Notes under the pieces: model-generated | Told to the model about the DNA's origin: nothing | The model's database searches: none | What the model saw: only the letters and a program-made list of their open reading frames with translations | Shown here: piece by piece, positions 15,930-24,011 of the stretch | How the letters are laid out: the number at the start of each line of letters is the position of its first letter | Position numbering within the stretch: position 1 is the first letter of the stretch | Position numbers and translations under genes: made by a program | Source: Frigoribacterium sp. Leaf8 | GTDB lineage: Bacteria; Actinomycetota; Actinomycetes; Actinomycetales; Microbacteriaceae | Direction: 5' to 3' | DNA: 34,980 nt | NCBI RefSeq assembly: GCF_001421165.1 | Contig: NZ_LMKB01000005.1 | Coordinates: forward strand, 1,143,923-1,178,902

Positions 15930-17321
15930 TCAGTCGCGCTTGGCGCAGGTGACCTGGTCGGCGGACTGGCCCGAGACGTTCCCGGGGAGGGCCGCCGAGG
16001 TCGGTGCGGGTGTGGGCGCCGGGGTCGCTCCGGCGCCCGGGACGACGTCGACCGCCCCGTCGGTCGCCTCGCCCGACGGCTCGCCCCCGGCACCCGTGGA
16101 CGGAGACGCCGACACACCCGGCACGGCCGGGGCGGCCGGGTCGAGCACCGCCGACCGTCCGAGGCTGTCCGCCGAGAGGGTCAGCGGCAGGTTGCGCTGC
16201 AGGGCGTCGTCGAGCACCGCCGCGGCCGACTCGTCGACCAGCACGCGGTTGCGGTCGGCGGGATCGTCCACCGCCGGGTACTGCACGAAGACCATGTTCG
16301 ACAGCCCGACCGTGTTCACGGCGAGGGCGAGCTTGGCGAGGGTCGACGCGTCGGCCAGCGTGTCGCTCAGCGTCATGTTGGCGAACGCCACCCTCGCGAT
16401 CGCCAACACCTTGGTCGGGTCGGTCAGCGTCCCCGCCGACACCGTCTGCCGGGCGAGCGCCGAGAGGAACGTCTGTTGGTTGCTGATCCGCCCGAGGTCG
16501 CTCGAGTCGCCGACCCCGTAGCGCGAGCGGAGGAAGGCCCCCGCCTCGGCCCCCGACAACGTCCGCGTGCCGGCCGGGAGGTCGAGTGCGGGCTGGACCT
16601 CGGTGTCGCGGATCGGCGTCGCCAGGCACACCTCGACGCCGCCGATGGCGTCGGCCATCGACACGACCCCCTCGAACGTGATCGATCCCGCGTAGTCGAT
16701 CTGCAGTCCGGTCAGCTGTCCGATCGTCTGGGCCACGCACGACAGTCCGTTCTTCGGCCCGCCACGTCCCAGCGCGGTGTTCAGCATCGCGCCCGAGGTC
16801 GCCGGGCTGACCGTGCCGTCGTCGTTCGGGCAGGCCGGCATCGGCACGATGAGGTCGCGCGGGAAGCTCACGACCGCCATGTTCGTGTGGTCCTCGGAGA
16901 TGTGCACGAGCACCGTGGAGTCGTTCTTGCCCGCCCCCGAGCTGGCCTGCTGGTTGGCGGCGTCGTCGAACCCGGTGCCCAGCCCCTCGCGGGTGTCGGT
17001 GCCGATCAGCAGCAGGTTCACCTCACCGGTCTGCGCCGTCAGCTGCGGCACGGGCGAGGCGGACGACCCGTCGGGTCCGGCGAGCTGCACCGTGGGCCTC
17101 GCACCCTGCAGCACCTGCCACGTGGCGATGGCCGCGATCGAGGTCGTGCTGACGAGGACCACGGCCAGCGCGGCCGCCGTCACCTTCGCCGCGAACGCCA
17201 TGGGGTGCCCACGGCGGAGGCGACCGTGGCGGGCGATCCCGCCCTGCCGCACCGCGCCTCCTCGATCGGAGGGGTCGTCGTGGCCGTCGAGGGCCCGCTC
17301 GGTGCGTCCGTCGTCGGTCAT
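15930..17321 (-). CDS. LytR-CpsA-Psr (LCP) family wall glycopolymer ligase
   Basis: A 463-residue membrane-anchored protein. After a ~40-residue Arg/Asp-rich cytoplasmic head, one helix spans about residues 42-66 (FAAKVTAAALAVVLVSTTSI). The extracellular LCP domain follows with NLLLIGTDTRE, NDSTVLVHI, VVSFPRDLIVPMP and FLRSRYGVGDSSDLGRISNQ, which contain the Asp and Arg residues that bind the polyprenyl-pyrophosphate donor. LCP enzymes transfer teichoic-acid-like or arabinogalactan polymers to peptidoglycan. The C-terminal ~80 residues are Ala/Pro/Gly/Ser-rich and disordered. The ATG at 17321 has GAGGGGG upstream. It lies between a wall-anchored surface protein and a glycosyltransferase cluster, in keeping with an envelope role. 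Confidence 0.92.
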   Translation of the reverse strand: MTDDGRTERALDGHDDPSDRGGAVRQGGIARHGRLRRGHPMAFAAKVTAAALAVVLVSTTSIAAIATWQVLQGARPTVQLAGPDGSSASPVPQLTAQTGEVNLLLIGTDTREGLGTGFDDAANQQASSGAGKNDSTVLVHISEDHTNMAVVSFPRDLIVPMPACPNDDGTVSPATSGAMLNTALGRGGPKNGLSCVAQTIGQLTGLQIDYAGSITFEGVVSMADAIGGVEVCLATPIRDTEVQPALDLPAGTRTLSGAEAGAFLRSRYGVGDSSDLGRISNQQTFLSALARQTVSAGTLTDPTKVLAIARVAFANMTLSDTLADASTLAKLALAVNTVGLSNMVFVQYPAVDDPADRNRVLVDESAAAVLDDALQRNLPLTLSADSLGRSAVLDPAAPAVPGVSASPSTGAGGEPSGEATDGAVDVVPGAGATPAPTPAPTSAALPGNVSGQSADQVTCAKRD

Positions 17322-17433
17322 GCGCGCCCCCTCGGCGAGAGAGGGCTCGGGAGACCCTCGTCGGGACGAAGCATAGGAGGCGCGGGCCGGGAAACCCCGG
17401 AGGTCGCCCCGTCGGCGTCCCCGGCCGTCGCGG

Positions 17434-17769
17434 TCAGGCGGTCTCGCCGAGCGTGGCCGGCGCGACGGCGGGGAGGACGTCCTCGGTCCAGTCGACCCTC
17501 AGGGAGCCGGACCCCGACCCCGACCAGCTACGCAACTCGGCGCCGACCGTGTCGCGGAACGTGGCCGCCTCGTCCTGGTCGCCCACGACGACGTCGAGCC
17601 GCAGCCGCGCCAACTGCTCGGTGACGCGGACCGGCAGGCCCCAGGCCTGCAGCACGAGCACCTCGGACGCGGCGCTCAACGCCGGGAAGTGCCGCCGGAG
17701 CTTCTGCTCGACGACGTGCAGCACGGCCACCTCGTCGGTGGGGCGGATCACTCCGGTCAGCGAGATCAT
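17434..17769 (-). CDS. conserved hypothetical small protein
   Basis: A 111-residue protein without signal peptide or membrane helix. It begins MISLTGVIRPTDEVAVLHVV and has an alternating hydrophobic pattern (VLVLQAWGLPVRVTEQL, LRLDVVVGDQDEAATFRDTV), suggesting a small alpha/beta fold. A Gly-Ser run interrupts residues ~82-90. I do not recognise the family. Coding potential is supported by uniform GC3 across the frame and a clean fit between the LCP gene and the divergent small gene. Upstream, no leaderless -10 box at the usual spacing is visible. Confidence 0.55.
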   Translation of the reverse strand: MISLTGVIRPTDEVAVLHVVEQKLRRHFPALSAASEVLVLQAWGLPVRVTEQLARLRLDVVVGDQDEAATFRDTVGAELRSWSGSGSGSLRVDWTEDVLPAVAPATLGETA

Positions 17770-17889
17770 GCCTGATGGTCCGCCCGGGAGGTTACGGCAG
17801 TGTGGCCGCCCGCTGTGAAAGCACCCGGGCCTCGCTTCCTCCCCCGCGGCGGCTTGTCCCCCGACCGGTCCCCCGCGGCCACGACCGTG

Positions 17890-17918
17890 TTGGCAGATCG
17901 GCCCCGGGTGGGCATGAT
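17890..17918 (+). promoter_or_regulatory. leaderless promoter of the 94-aa gene
   Basis: TTGGCA (17890-17895), 17-nt spacer, CATGAT (17913-17918); transcription would start on the ATG at 17925. Confidence 0.5.
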
Positions 17919-17924
17919 CGTCAC

Positions 17925-18209
17925 ATGGCGAAAAAGCTCAAGACGGCCCACCGCGACCTCGTCGAGGCGCTCGACCACCACCGCAAGGTCATGCAAGAGA
18001 AACCGCTGTCGAGCAAGCGCGCCGGTCGGGCGACCGCCAAGCTGCGACTCGCCGTCTCGGCCTACTCGGCGGTCGTCGCCGACAAGACGGGCCAGCCCGA
18101 CCCGTTCGTCGACTACGACGCCCTCGACCCGGCCACCGTCGCGTCGCTCGCCGCCGAACGCGACGCCATCGCCCACAAGAAGTCGTCCGACCAGGGCACG
18201 CTCGACTGA
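17925..18209 (+). CDS. small basic hypothetical protein
   Basis: A 94-residue cytoplasmic protein rich in Lys/Arg/Ala. Residues 1-45 (MAKKLKTAHRDLVEALDHHR and onward) predict a charged helix, and the C-terminal half is helical with a Lys/Ser tail. No known domain is recognised; nucleic-acid binding is possible from charge only. The ATG at 17925 is strongly supported by a TTGGCA/CATGAT promoter that puts transcription start on that codon. It is followed by a nested hairpin (18240-18303) that probably ends its message. Confidence 0.65.
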   Translation: MAKKLKTAHRDLVEALDHHRKVMQEKPLSSKRAGRATAKLRLAVSAYSAVVADKTGQPDPFVDYDALDPATVASLAAERDAIAHKKSSDQGTLD

Positions 18210-18239
18210 CCCGGCCGCGCCGCGCCTCCTCGGGTGGTG

Positions 18240-18303
18240 TCGCACCGCCGACTGGACGTCGCACCGCCCACATCGACGGTGCGATGCTCAGTCGGCGGTG
18301 CGA
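18240..18303. terminator. nested long hairpin between convergent genes
   Basis: Perfect 15-bp arms TCGCACCGCCGACTG (18240-18254) and its complement (18289-18303) enclose a second stem TCGCACCG/CGGTGCGA (18259-18266, 18277-18284) with a 10-nt loop. Since TCGCACCG occurs twice in each orientation, alternative pairings exist. It sits between convergent genes and may be a bidirectional terminator. Confidence 0.6.
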
Positions 18304-18311
18304 TCCCGGCC

Positions 18312-18397
18312 CGTCGACTCGGGGCGGGCGACTCGGGGCGGACTACTCGGCCCGGCGACTCGCGGCGGGTCAGCCCGGCCCGGCGACCCGGGGCGGG
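18312..18397. repeat. degenerate GGCGACTCGGGGCGG tandem repeats
   Basis: Five or six imperfect ~15-bp units of GCGACTCGGGGCGG run up to the stop codon of the leftward glycosyltransferase at 18398. The last two share GGCGACYCGSGGCGGGTCAG. Confidence 0.5.
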
Positions 18398-19234
18398 TCA
18401 GCTCGGGACGGCCGCGCCCTCGACGAGGGTCCAGCCGCCGTCGGCCGCCCGGCGCACCGCGCCGGCCCGCTCGAACGCGTCGAGCCAGCCACCCATCGGC
18501 CACTCGCCCCACCGCTCGGCGAAGAGGCCGCCGTTGCGCACGACGTCGGACAGGTGGCGCCACGGCGGTGACGACGTCGGGTGGTACTGGTGGTACGCGT
18601 GGGCGCCGCCGACCCAGACGAGCGGGACGTCGAGCGAGCGCGCGATGAAGGCGAAGTCGGTGTCCTCGCCGCCGTAGCCCTCGTATCGCTCGTCGAAGCC
18701 GCCGAGCCGCGCCCAGGCGTCCGGCGTCACCGCGAACGACAGCGACCAGAACAGCGGATAGTCCGCGGCGCCCGCGACGAGCGTCGTCCCCGCAGGAGGC
18801 GCGGGTCGCGCCGCGTGCGGAGCGGTCGCCCCCTCGAGCCCCTCGCCGGCGCCGAGCACGAACCCCTCGGGCAGGTAGGTGACGGGTCCGCTCAGGAGAG
18901 CCTCCGGGTGGTCGAGCGCCGCCTGCTCGTAGTGGCGGAAGAGGTCGGGGCCGGGGACGCAGTCGGCGTCGAGGAACACGATGAGCGTGGCACCGTGACC
19001 GACGGCCGCGTCGGCTCCGCGGTTGCGTCCGGCGGCGAGGCGCAGGCCGTCGGGACCCGGCGGGACGTGCAGGGTCGTGACCCCGGCCAGGGCGGGCACG
19101 TCGGGGGCGGGGGTCTCGTCGAGCCAGACGACCACGTGGCCGGCGTCGGGTGCCACCTGCCGGACGAACCGCAGCTGGTTGGCGACGTGCTTCATGCGGG
19201 TGGCGGACGCGAGGGTCACCACCACGACGGTCAC
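18398..19234 (-). CDS. GT-A family glycosyltransferase (GT2-like, galactosyltransferase C-terminal type)
   Basis: A 278-residue cytoplasmic glycosyltransferase. It starts with the strand VTVVVVTLA, has the nucleotide-sugar/metal motif FLDADC at residues 88-92, and the acceptor-side motif GGFDERYEGYGGEDTDF (178-194), typical of the galactosyltransferase C-terminal (Glyco_transf_7C) module. The GTG start overlaps the preceding gene by 4 bp (GTGA, 19231-19234). It is the last gene of the four-gene leftward arm. The donor and acceptor sugars cannot be read from sequence. Confidence 0.85.
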   Translation of the reverse strand: MTVVVVTLASATRMKHVANQLRFVRQVAPDAGHVVVWLDETPAPDVPALAGVTTLHVPPGPDGLRLAAGRNRGADAAVGHGATLIVFLDADCVPGPDLFRHYEQAALDHPEALLSGPVTYLPEGFVLGAGEGLEGATAPHAARPAPPAGTTLVAGAADYPLFWSLSFAVTPDAWARLGGFDERYEGYGGEDTDFAFIARSLDVPLVWVGGAHAYHQYHPTSSPPWRHLSDVVRNGGLFAERWGEWPMGGWLDAFERAGAVRRAADGGWTLVEGAAVPS

Positions 19235-20397
19235 GAGGCGACCCCCGCGAGGTCGGTGCCGACGGCGGGGTCGGAACCGACGGCGGGCTCGGCGCCGACG
19301 GCGGGCTCGGCGCGCGCGGGGCCGACGCCGTGCGCGCCCCGACCGGCCACCTCGGCGACCACCGCGGCGGCGCGGGCGGCAGCCCCCTCGACCTGCCACG
19401 CCGACCAGTCGGGCCGCAGCCCCCGGGCGCGCTCGACCACCGACGGCCACTCGGCGTCGGCGGGCCAGGACGGCGCCACGACGGCGAGACCGGCCCGGTC
19501 GAGCGCCCGGGCGGTCGTGAGCTGTTCGTCGAAGGGTCGGGTCTGCGGCACGACCACGGCACGTGCGCCGAGGGCGGCGAGGTCGGCGACGGTGTTCTGG
19601 CCGGCCCAGGTCACGATCACCTCGGCCGAGGTCATGGCCGACCACGGATCGTCGACCCAGGTGTCGAGCCCGAGGGCCGACCAGGTCGTGCCGGGCGTGG
19701 CCCGAGCCGCGCGGGCGACCGCGGCCGAGAGGTCCCCGTGGTCGCTGCCGCCGGCACCGCCCACGAAGAGGACGCTGCCGGGGACGACGGCCGACCCGCG
19801 GTCCGAGGCCCCGCGCCCGTCCTGCCGCGAGATCCCGCCGACCCAGCGCACCTTCTCGGCGACCCGGTCGAGCGCCGACGAGTCGTGCGTCCCGGCGGGC
19901 CAGGGAGCGATCACGCGCGACGCGGCGTCGTACGCGAGTCGATGGGGTTCGTCGGTGCGGTCGCCGGGTTGCGAGACCACGACGACCTCGACGCCCAGCA
20001 GCCGCACGAAGAGCGTCACCTCGACCGAGACGTCGACGACCATCGCGTCGAAGGGGCGCCCGCCGGCCGCGGCCCCGGCGATCTCCCCGGCGATGCGGCC
20101 CAGGCGGGAGGCGTGCCCGGGGTGCCCCACGGGAGCCCAGTGCAGCAGGCCGCCCACGGTCGGCGAGGCGTCGGCGGGGTGACGGACCACGCCGTCCGGG
20201 CCCGTGGTCGGGGCGTCGTCGCGCTCGAGTTCGATCCAGGTGGTGTCGTCCGGCAGGTCGACGGGGGCGCTCAGCGAACTGAAGACGACGACGTCGGCGT
20301 CGAGGTGCGGCCGGACGGCCGAGAAGCGGGTGCGGTGCCCGGCACCGTGGTGGTGCACGTACCAGCCGACGAGGGGGCGGGCGACCGTCGAGGTCAC
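19231..20397 (-). CDS. GT28/MurG-like glycosyltransferase
   Basis: A 388-residue GT-B type enzyme. The N-terminal GWYVHHHGAGHRTRF (residues 11-25) matches the acceptor-side GxGHxxR loop of MurG-like enzymes. The C-terminal domain has VLFVGGAGGSD, then the donor-binding segment TWAGQNTVADLAALGARAVV followed by PQTRPFDEQ. The last ~25 residues carry a six-residue repeat (AVGAEP, AVGSDP, AVGTD) from an 18-bp DNA repeat. Start and end both lie in 4-bp GTGA overlaps with neighbours, so expression is coupled to the other three transferases of the arm. Sugar specificity unknown. Confidence 0.82.
   Translation of the reverse strand: MTSTVARPLVGWYVHHHGAGHRTRFSAVRPHLDADVVVFSSLSAPVDLPDDTTWIELERDDAPTTGPDGVVRHPADASPTVGGLLHWAPVGHPGHASRLGRIAGEIAGAAAGGRPFDAMVVDVSVEVTLFVRLLGVEVVVVSQPGDRTDEPHRLAYDAASRVIAPWPAGTHDSSALDRVAEKVRWVGGISRQDGRGASDRGSAVVPGSVLFVGGAGGSDHGDLSAAVARAARATPGTTWSALGLDTWVDDPWSAMTSAEVIVTWAGQNTVADLAALGARAVVVPQTRPFDEQLTTARALDRAGLAVVAPSWPADAEWPSVVERARGLRPDWSAWQVEGAAARAAAVVAEVAGRGAHGVGPARAEPAVGAEPAVGSDPAVGTDLAGVAS
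19250..19313 (-). repeat. 18-bp coding repeats in the GT28-like gene
   Basis: Three copies of a unit with core CCGACGGCGGGSTCGG encode the C-terminal AVGxxP repeats; the unit is a multiple of three. Confidence 0.6.
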
Positions 20398-21641
20398 GCC
20401 GTCACGACCCGTCGGCCCGTGCCGGCCGGGCGCACGGCCGACAGGCCGCCGGCGAGGGACGAGGAGGCACGGTGCCGGCCACCCACGCCGGTCGGCTCCG
20501 TCGCGGCGACGACGGACGTGCCCGGCACGCGCTCGTCCGAGGCCACGACGTCGGCGTACAGCCGCTCGAGGACGGCGGCCCGGGCTCGCAGCGAGAACCG
20601 GTCGACGGCGTCCTGCCGCACGGTGCGGCGGGCGTCGGCGTCCGTCCCGACCCGGCGCAGCAGGTCGTCGGCCGCGCGCGCCATGCCGTCGAGGTCGCCG
20701 GCGGGGACCAGGGCGGCCCCGACCGAACCCGCCACGACCTCGGGGACTCCCCCGACGGCGAACGAGACGACCGGCGTGCCGGTGACCAGCGCCTCCGCGA
20801 TGACGAGTCCGAAGGGCTCCTCCCACACGGGCGTGACGAGGGCGCAGCCGCTGTGGCCGACGAGGGCCGCGAGCTCGGGCTGGCGCAGTTCGCCGACGTA
20901 GTGGGCGGTGGCTCCGAGGTGCGGGGCGACCTCGGTCTCGAAGTAGTCGACGTCGCCGATGCGACCGGCGATCACGAGGCGGCGCCCGGCGCGACGGGCG
21001 ACCTCGAGGGCGAGGTGCAGCCCCTTCTCGGGGACGATGCGTCCCGACCAGACGAGGTCGTCGCCCCCGGGTCCGAAGCCCCAGCGCTCGGTGTCGACGC
21101 CGTTCGGCAGGACGCTCGCCTCGACGCCCTCCCTCGCCCAGGCGGCGGCGGTGTGGCCGCTGACGGCGACGAAGCGGCTGCGCGGCCCGGTGGACGAGCG
21201 GTGCGCGGCGAGCATGGCGGGCAGGGTCGGCGTGTGCAGCGTGCTGACCATCGGCACGCCGATGCGGTCGGCCCGGGCGAGCGGGGCGCCGTGCAGGCTG
21301 TGGTTGTCGACGAGGTCGTAGTCGTCGGCGTGGTCGGCGACGAACTGCAGGGCGCGTTCGAGCGCCGGCAGCGCGCGCTCGAGGTAGCCGTCGGGGTAGG
21401 TCGTGTCGGTCGCCTCGGCCGGGTCGTCGAAGACCACTGCGGGCAGGACGAACTCGGGCGGGCTCTGGTCGAGGTGGTCGGACCCCTCGGTGGCGATCAG
21501 CGAGACGCGGTGACCGCGCTCGCGCAGGGTGCGCACCTGGTGGTGGACCGACGACTCGAGTCCGCCGGCGAACGGCTCGCGGATCGGGTAGCGCAGGGGC
21601 GCCACGACGACGATGCGCAGGGGCCGGGAGGCGCGGGTCAC
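20394..21641 (-). CDS. GT4 family glycosyltransferase
   Basis: A 415-residue GT-B glycosyltransferase. N-terminal part: APLRYPIREPFAGGLESSVH (the GG loop of GT4 donors). C-terminal donor domain: NGVDTERW, WSGRIVPEKGLHLALEVARR, and the E-x7-E motif EEPFGLVIAEAL with Glu275/Glu283, then GTPVVSFAVGGVPEVV. These are hallmarks of retaining GT4 enzymes that use NDP-sugars. The 40-residue C-terminal tail is unassigned. The GTG start and the stop both lie in 4-bp overlaps (21638-21641 and 20394-20397). Likely adds a sugar during synthesis of a surface glycan. Confidence 0.9.
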   Translation of the reverse strand: MTRASRPLRIVVVAPLRYPIREPFAGGLESSVHHQVRTLRERGHRVSLIATEGSDHLDQSPPEFVLPAVVFDDPAEATDTTYPDGYLERALPALERALQFVADHADDYDLVDNHSLHGAPLARADRIGVPMVSTLHTPTLPAMLAAHRSSTGPRSRFVAVSGHTAAAWAREGVEASVLPNGVDTERWGFGPGGDDLVWSGRIVPEKGLHLALEVARRAGRRLVIAGRIGDVDYFETEVAPHLGATAHYVGELRQPELAALVGHSGCALVTPVWEEPFGLVIAEALVTGTPVVSFAVGGVPEVVAGSVGAALVPAGDLDGMARAADDLLRRVGTDADARRTVRQDAVDRFSLRARAAVLERLYADVVASDERVPGTSVVAATEPTGVGGRHRASSSLAGGLSAVRPAGTGRRVVTA

Positions 21642-22855
21642 GCCGTCACCGCCGCGACCGTCGCGAGGGCGCGCTCGTACACCGCGAGGTGGGCGGCCGC
21701 CACGTCGTGGCGTTGTCGTCGTCGCACGGACCGACGCTGCCGCTGCAGGGCGGCGCGGTGCGGGGTGCCGCGGCGCGAGGCCGGCACCCGGGCCGGGGCG
21801 TCGTGTGCGTCGGCGGTCTCGTCGACGGCGTGCGGGCTGACCAGGGCGATGACGGCCGCGGCCAGCGACGCGGGGTCGTCGAGGTCGAAGGAGGCGGTGG
21901 TCCCACGGTCGGGGTGCTGCGCCGCGGCGTGGCCGACGCGGGGCGCGGCGACCGGGACGGCGAGGTCCCAGCACAGCTCGACCCAGCCCGAGTGCGTGCC
22001 GTGGCGGTACGGCAGCACCGAGACGTCCAGGTCGGCGAGCGACCGCTCGAGCCGGGCGTCGGTCAGGCGCGGGTGCTCGGCGAGGGTCGCCGACGGTCCG
22101 GCGGCCCGGACGAGCTCGCGGATGCGCTCGGCCTGCTCGGGGTCGCGCACGCGCTCGTTCAGGTCGACCCGCGCCTCCACGGCGGCACCGGTGGCGCGCA
22201 GGGCGTCGACCGCCGCGAGCAGGGTGCGGACGGTCTCGACGCCCGCGACGTTGGGGCGCAGGTCGCGGAGGTGGACCCCGACGACGACCGTGTCACCAGG
22301 TGTGCCGACCGGCAGCTCGACCTCGGGGTCGACGATGGCCGGATGCGCGATGACGGTCGGGCGACGACCCCACCGGGCCTCGACCTCGTCGGCGGCCGCG
22401 TCGGTGAGGGTGATCAACTCGTCGGCGGCCGGGATCAGCACGTCGAGGTGCTCGACGTGGGGCGCCTGGTCGACGAGCTGCGGGTTCGTCAGGTCGTGCA
22501 CCGTGTACACGAGCGGCAGGCGCAGGTCGCGCAGGGCCTCGACGACGGCGACGAGGTGGTCGGTCGGGTACGACTCGGTGCCGAAGTGCACGTGCAGCAG
22601 GTCGATCTCGTCGGCGTGGGCGCGGAGCCAGTCGGCGTCCAGCACCACCGGGGGCCACCAGCGGTCCGGCTCGGCGGGGTCGGGCAGCGGGTCGGCGAGG
22701 TGGACGACGCGGCCGGAGGCGTCGTCGGGGTCGAGCAACGAGCGGACGTACGGGTGGCCGGCCGGGACGGAGGCCACGCGGAGGGGCGCGACGACGACGG
22801 TCTCGTCGGACGCGGGGGCCGTGGTCGACGGCGACGTCGGGGCGTGATGGGTCAT
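21638..22855 (-). CDS. GT-B type glycosyltransferase, first gene of leftward arm
   Basis: A 405-residue protein. DLLHVHFGTESYPTDHL (about residues 85-101) and LPLVYTVHDLTNPQL are the usual N-terminal features of GT4-like enzymes. Later, VVGVHLRDLRPNVAGVETV and the segment DVSVLPYRHGTHSGWVELCW replace the standard E-x7-E region (only the second Glu is evident), so it is a divergent member. ATG at 22855 with GAGGAGG 5 nt upstream. It is led by a ~147-nt untranslated region containing two hairpins. Function in the glycan pathway is inferred from context. Confidence 0.8.
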   Translation of the reverse strand: MTHHAPTSPSTTAPASDETVVVAPLRVASVPAGHPYVRSLLDPDDASGRVVHLADPLPDPAEPDRWWPPVVLDADWLRAHADEIDLLHVHFGTESYPTDHLVAVVEALRDLRLPLVYTVHDLTNPQLVDQAPHVEHLDVLIPAADELITLTDAAADEVEARWGRRPTVIAHPAIVDPEVELPVGTPGDTVVVGVHLRDLRPNVAGVETVRTLLAAVDALRATGAAVEARVDLNERVRDPEQAERIRELVRAAGPSATLAEHPRLTDARLERSLADLDVSVLPYRHGTHSGWVELCWDLAVPVAAPRVGHAAAQHPDRGTTASFDLDDPASLAAAVIALVSPHAVDETADAHDAPARVPASRRGTPHRAALQRQRRSVRRRQRHDVAAAHLAVYERALATVAAVTA

Positions 22856-22900
22856 CGGGGCCTCCTCGGCGTGATCAGGTCGCTCGCCGTGGCGGACCGG

Positions 22901-22918
22901 CGCGAGGCCTGTCTCGCG
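22901..22918 (-). promoter_or_regulatory. leader hairpin A of the leftward glycan operon
   Basis: CGCGAG and CTCGCG arms with a 6-nt loop, about 45 nt before the start codon at 22855. Confidence 0.4.
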
Positions 22919-22928
22919 GGACGACGAG

Positions 22929-22948
22929 CACCCGCGACGATGCGGGTG
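22929..22948 (-). promoter_or_regulatory. leader hairpin B of the leftward glycan operon
   Basis: CACCCGC and GCGGGTG arms (perfect 7 bp) with a 6-nt loop, 10 nt from hairpin A. Confidence 0.45.
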
Positions 22949-23000
22949 AGGTGTGCCGGGGCTGGCGGCGGGAAAGGATGACGCGACCGGGGAAGTCGCT

Positions 23001-23011
23001 GTTGACTCAAC
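23001..23011. promoter_or_regulatory. 11-bp perfect palindrome, probable operator
   Basis: GTTGACTCAAC has perfect 5-bp arms around a central C. It overlaps the -10 box of the leftward promoter and lies 53 bp before the start of the rightward arm. Confidence 0.5.
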
Positions 23012-23038
23012 ATAGGCCCGCGCGACCCCCTTTGTCCG
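23009..23038 (-). promoter_or_regulatory. promoter of the leftward glycan operon
   Basis: Read leftward: CGGACA (23038-23033), 18-nt spacer, TATGTT (23014-23009). Transcription would start near 23002. Confidence 0.45.
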
Positions 23039-23063
23039 TTCCGAGCGAGGGCCGGAGGGAAGC

Positions 23064-24011
23064 ATGTCCGAACAGCGAACCGAACCCGACGGCCGCACCC
23101 GTCACTACGGCGACTTCTACGGTCTGAGCGAGCCGGAGGGCGACGGGGCGATCGCCCTCGTGGTGGGCAACTGCCAGGCCGAGTCGCTGCGGATCTTCCT
23201 CGACGGCGCGGGCCTCACGACCGTCCGGATGCCGCCCGTGCACGAGCTCACGGCCGCCGACCTGCCGCAGCTCGGCCGGTGGCTCGGCCGGGCCGGGCTG
23301 CTGGTCTCGCAACCGGTGCGCGACGACTACCACGACCTCCCGCTCGGCACGGCGCAGCTGGCCGCGATGCTGCCCCGGGAGGCGCGGGTCGTCCGGGTGC
23401 CCGTCGTCCGGTTCGCGGGCCTCTACCCCGCGCACGTCATCGTGCGCCCGCCGAGCGACGTCTCGCTCGTGCCGCCCGTGGTCGAGTACCACGACGTCCG
23501 GCTGATCGCCGAGGCCGCCGGGCGGCCCCTCCCGGGAGGCGCCCTGACGCCCGCCGTCGTCCGGTCGGTCGCGGAGCAGTCGCTGGCCGAGCTGCGGAAG
23601 CGCGAGGTCGCCCACGACAGCGTCGTCGCGTCGGACCTGTTCGAGGTCGGTGCGGGCGCCGACGGGGCCGGCACGCCGCGCTTCGACCAGATGCGCACCC
23701 TGAACCACCCCGGCAACCCGGTCTGGACGGCTCTCGCCTCGCGCGTCCGCGAGCGCCTCGGCCTGCCCGAGCACGTCGTCGACCCGGGCCGACCCGTGCT
23801 CTCGAGCGTGCACGCCCCGCGCGAGCAGGCGGTGATCGATGCCTGGGGCCTCGACGACGAGGCGACCGATCACTGGGTCGTCGGCGGTGAGCGCGTCGAC
23901 GCCGACGAGGTCCGTCGGGCACACCTCGCCTGGTACGCCGAGCACCCGGACGCGGTCGAGGCCGCGCTGGCCCGGCACGCCGACACGTTCGCGATGTGGG
24001 GTGCGGCGTGA
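23064..24011 (+). CDS. WcbI-like polysaccharide biosynthesis protein (putative acetyltransferase)
   Basis: A 315-residue cytoplasmic protein. It carries ALVVGNCQAESLRIFL (residues 31-46), the N-terminal signature of the WcbI family first described from capsule synthesis in Burkholderia; WcbI binds coenzyme A and is thought to acetylate capsule sugars. A predicted middle region (PVRDDYHDLPLG and SSVHAPREQAVIDAWG) and a helical C-terminal end follow. The ATG at 23064 has GGAGGGA just upstream. It opens the rightward arm of the glycan locus and overlaps the next glycosyltransferase by GTGA (24008-24011). It indicates that the glycan is probably decorated. Confidence 0.85.
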   Translation: MSEQRTEPDGRTRHYGDFYGLSEPEGDGAIALVVGNCQAESLRIFLDGAGLTTVRMPPVHELTAADLPQLGRWLGRAGLLVSQPVRDDYHDLPLGTAQLAAMLPREARVVRVPVVRFAGLYPAHVIVRPPSDVSLVPPVVEYHDVRLIAEAAGRPLPGGALTPAVVRSVAEQSLAELRKREVAHDSVVASDLFEVGAGADGAGTPRFDQMRTLNHPGNPVWTALASRVRERLGLPEHVVDPGRPVLSSVHAPREQAVIDAWGLDDEATDHWVVGGERVDADEVRRAHLAWYAEHPDAVEAALARHADTFAMWGAA

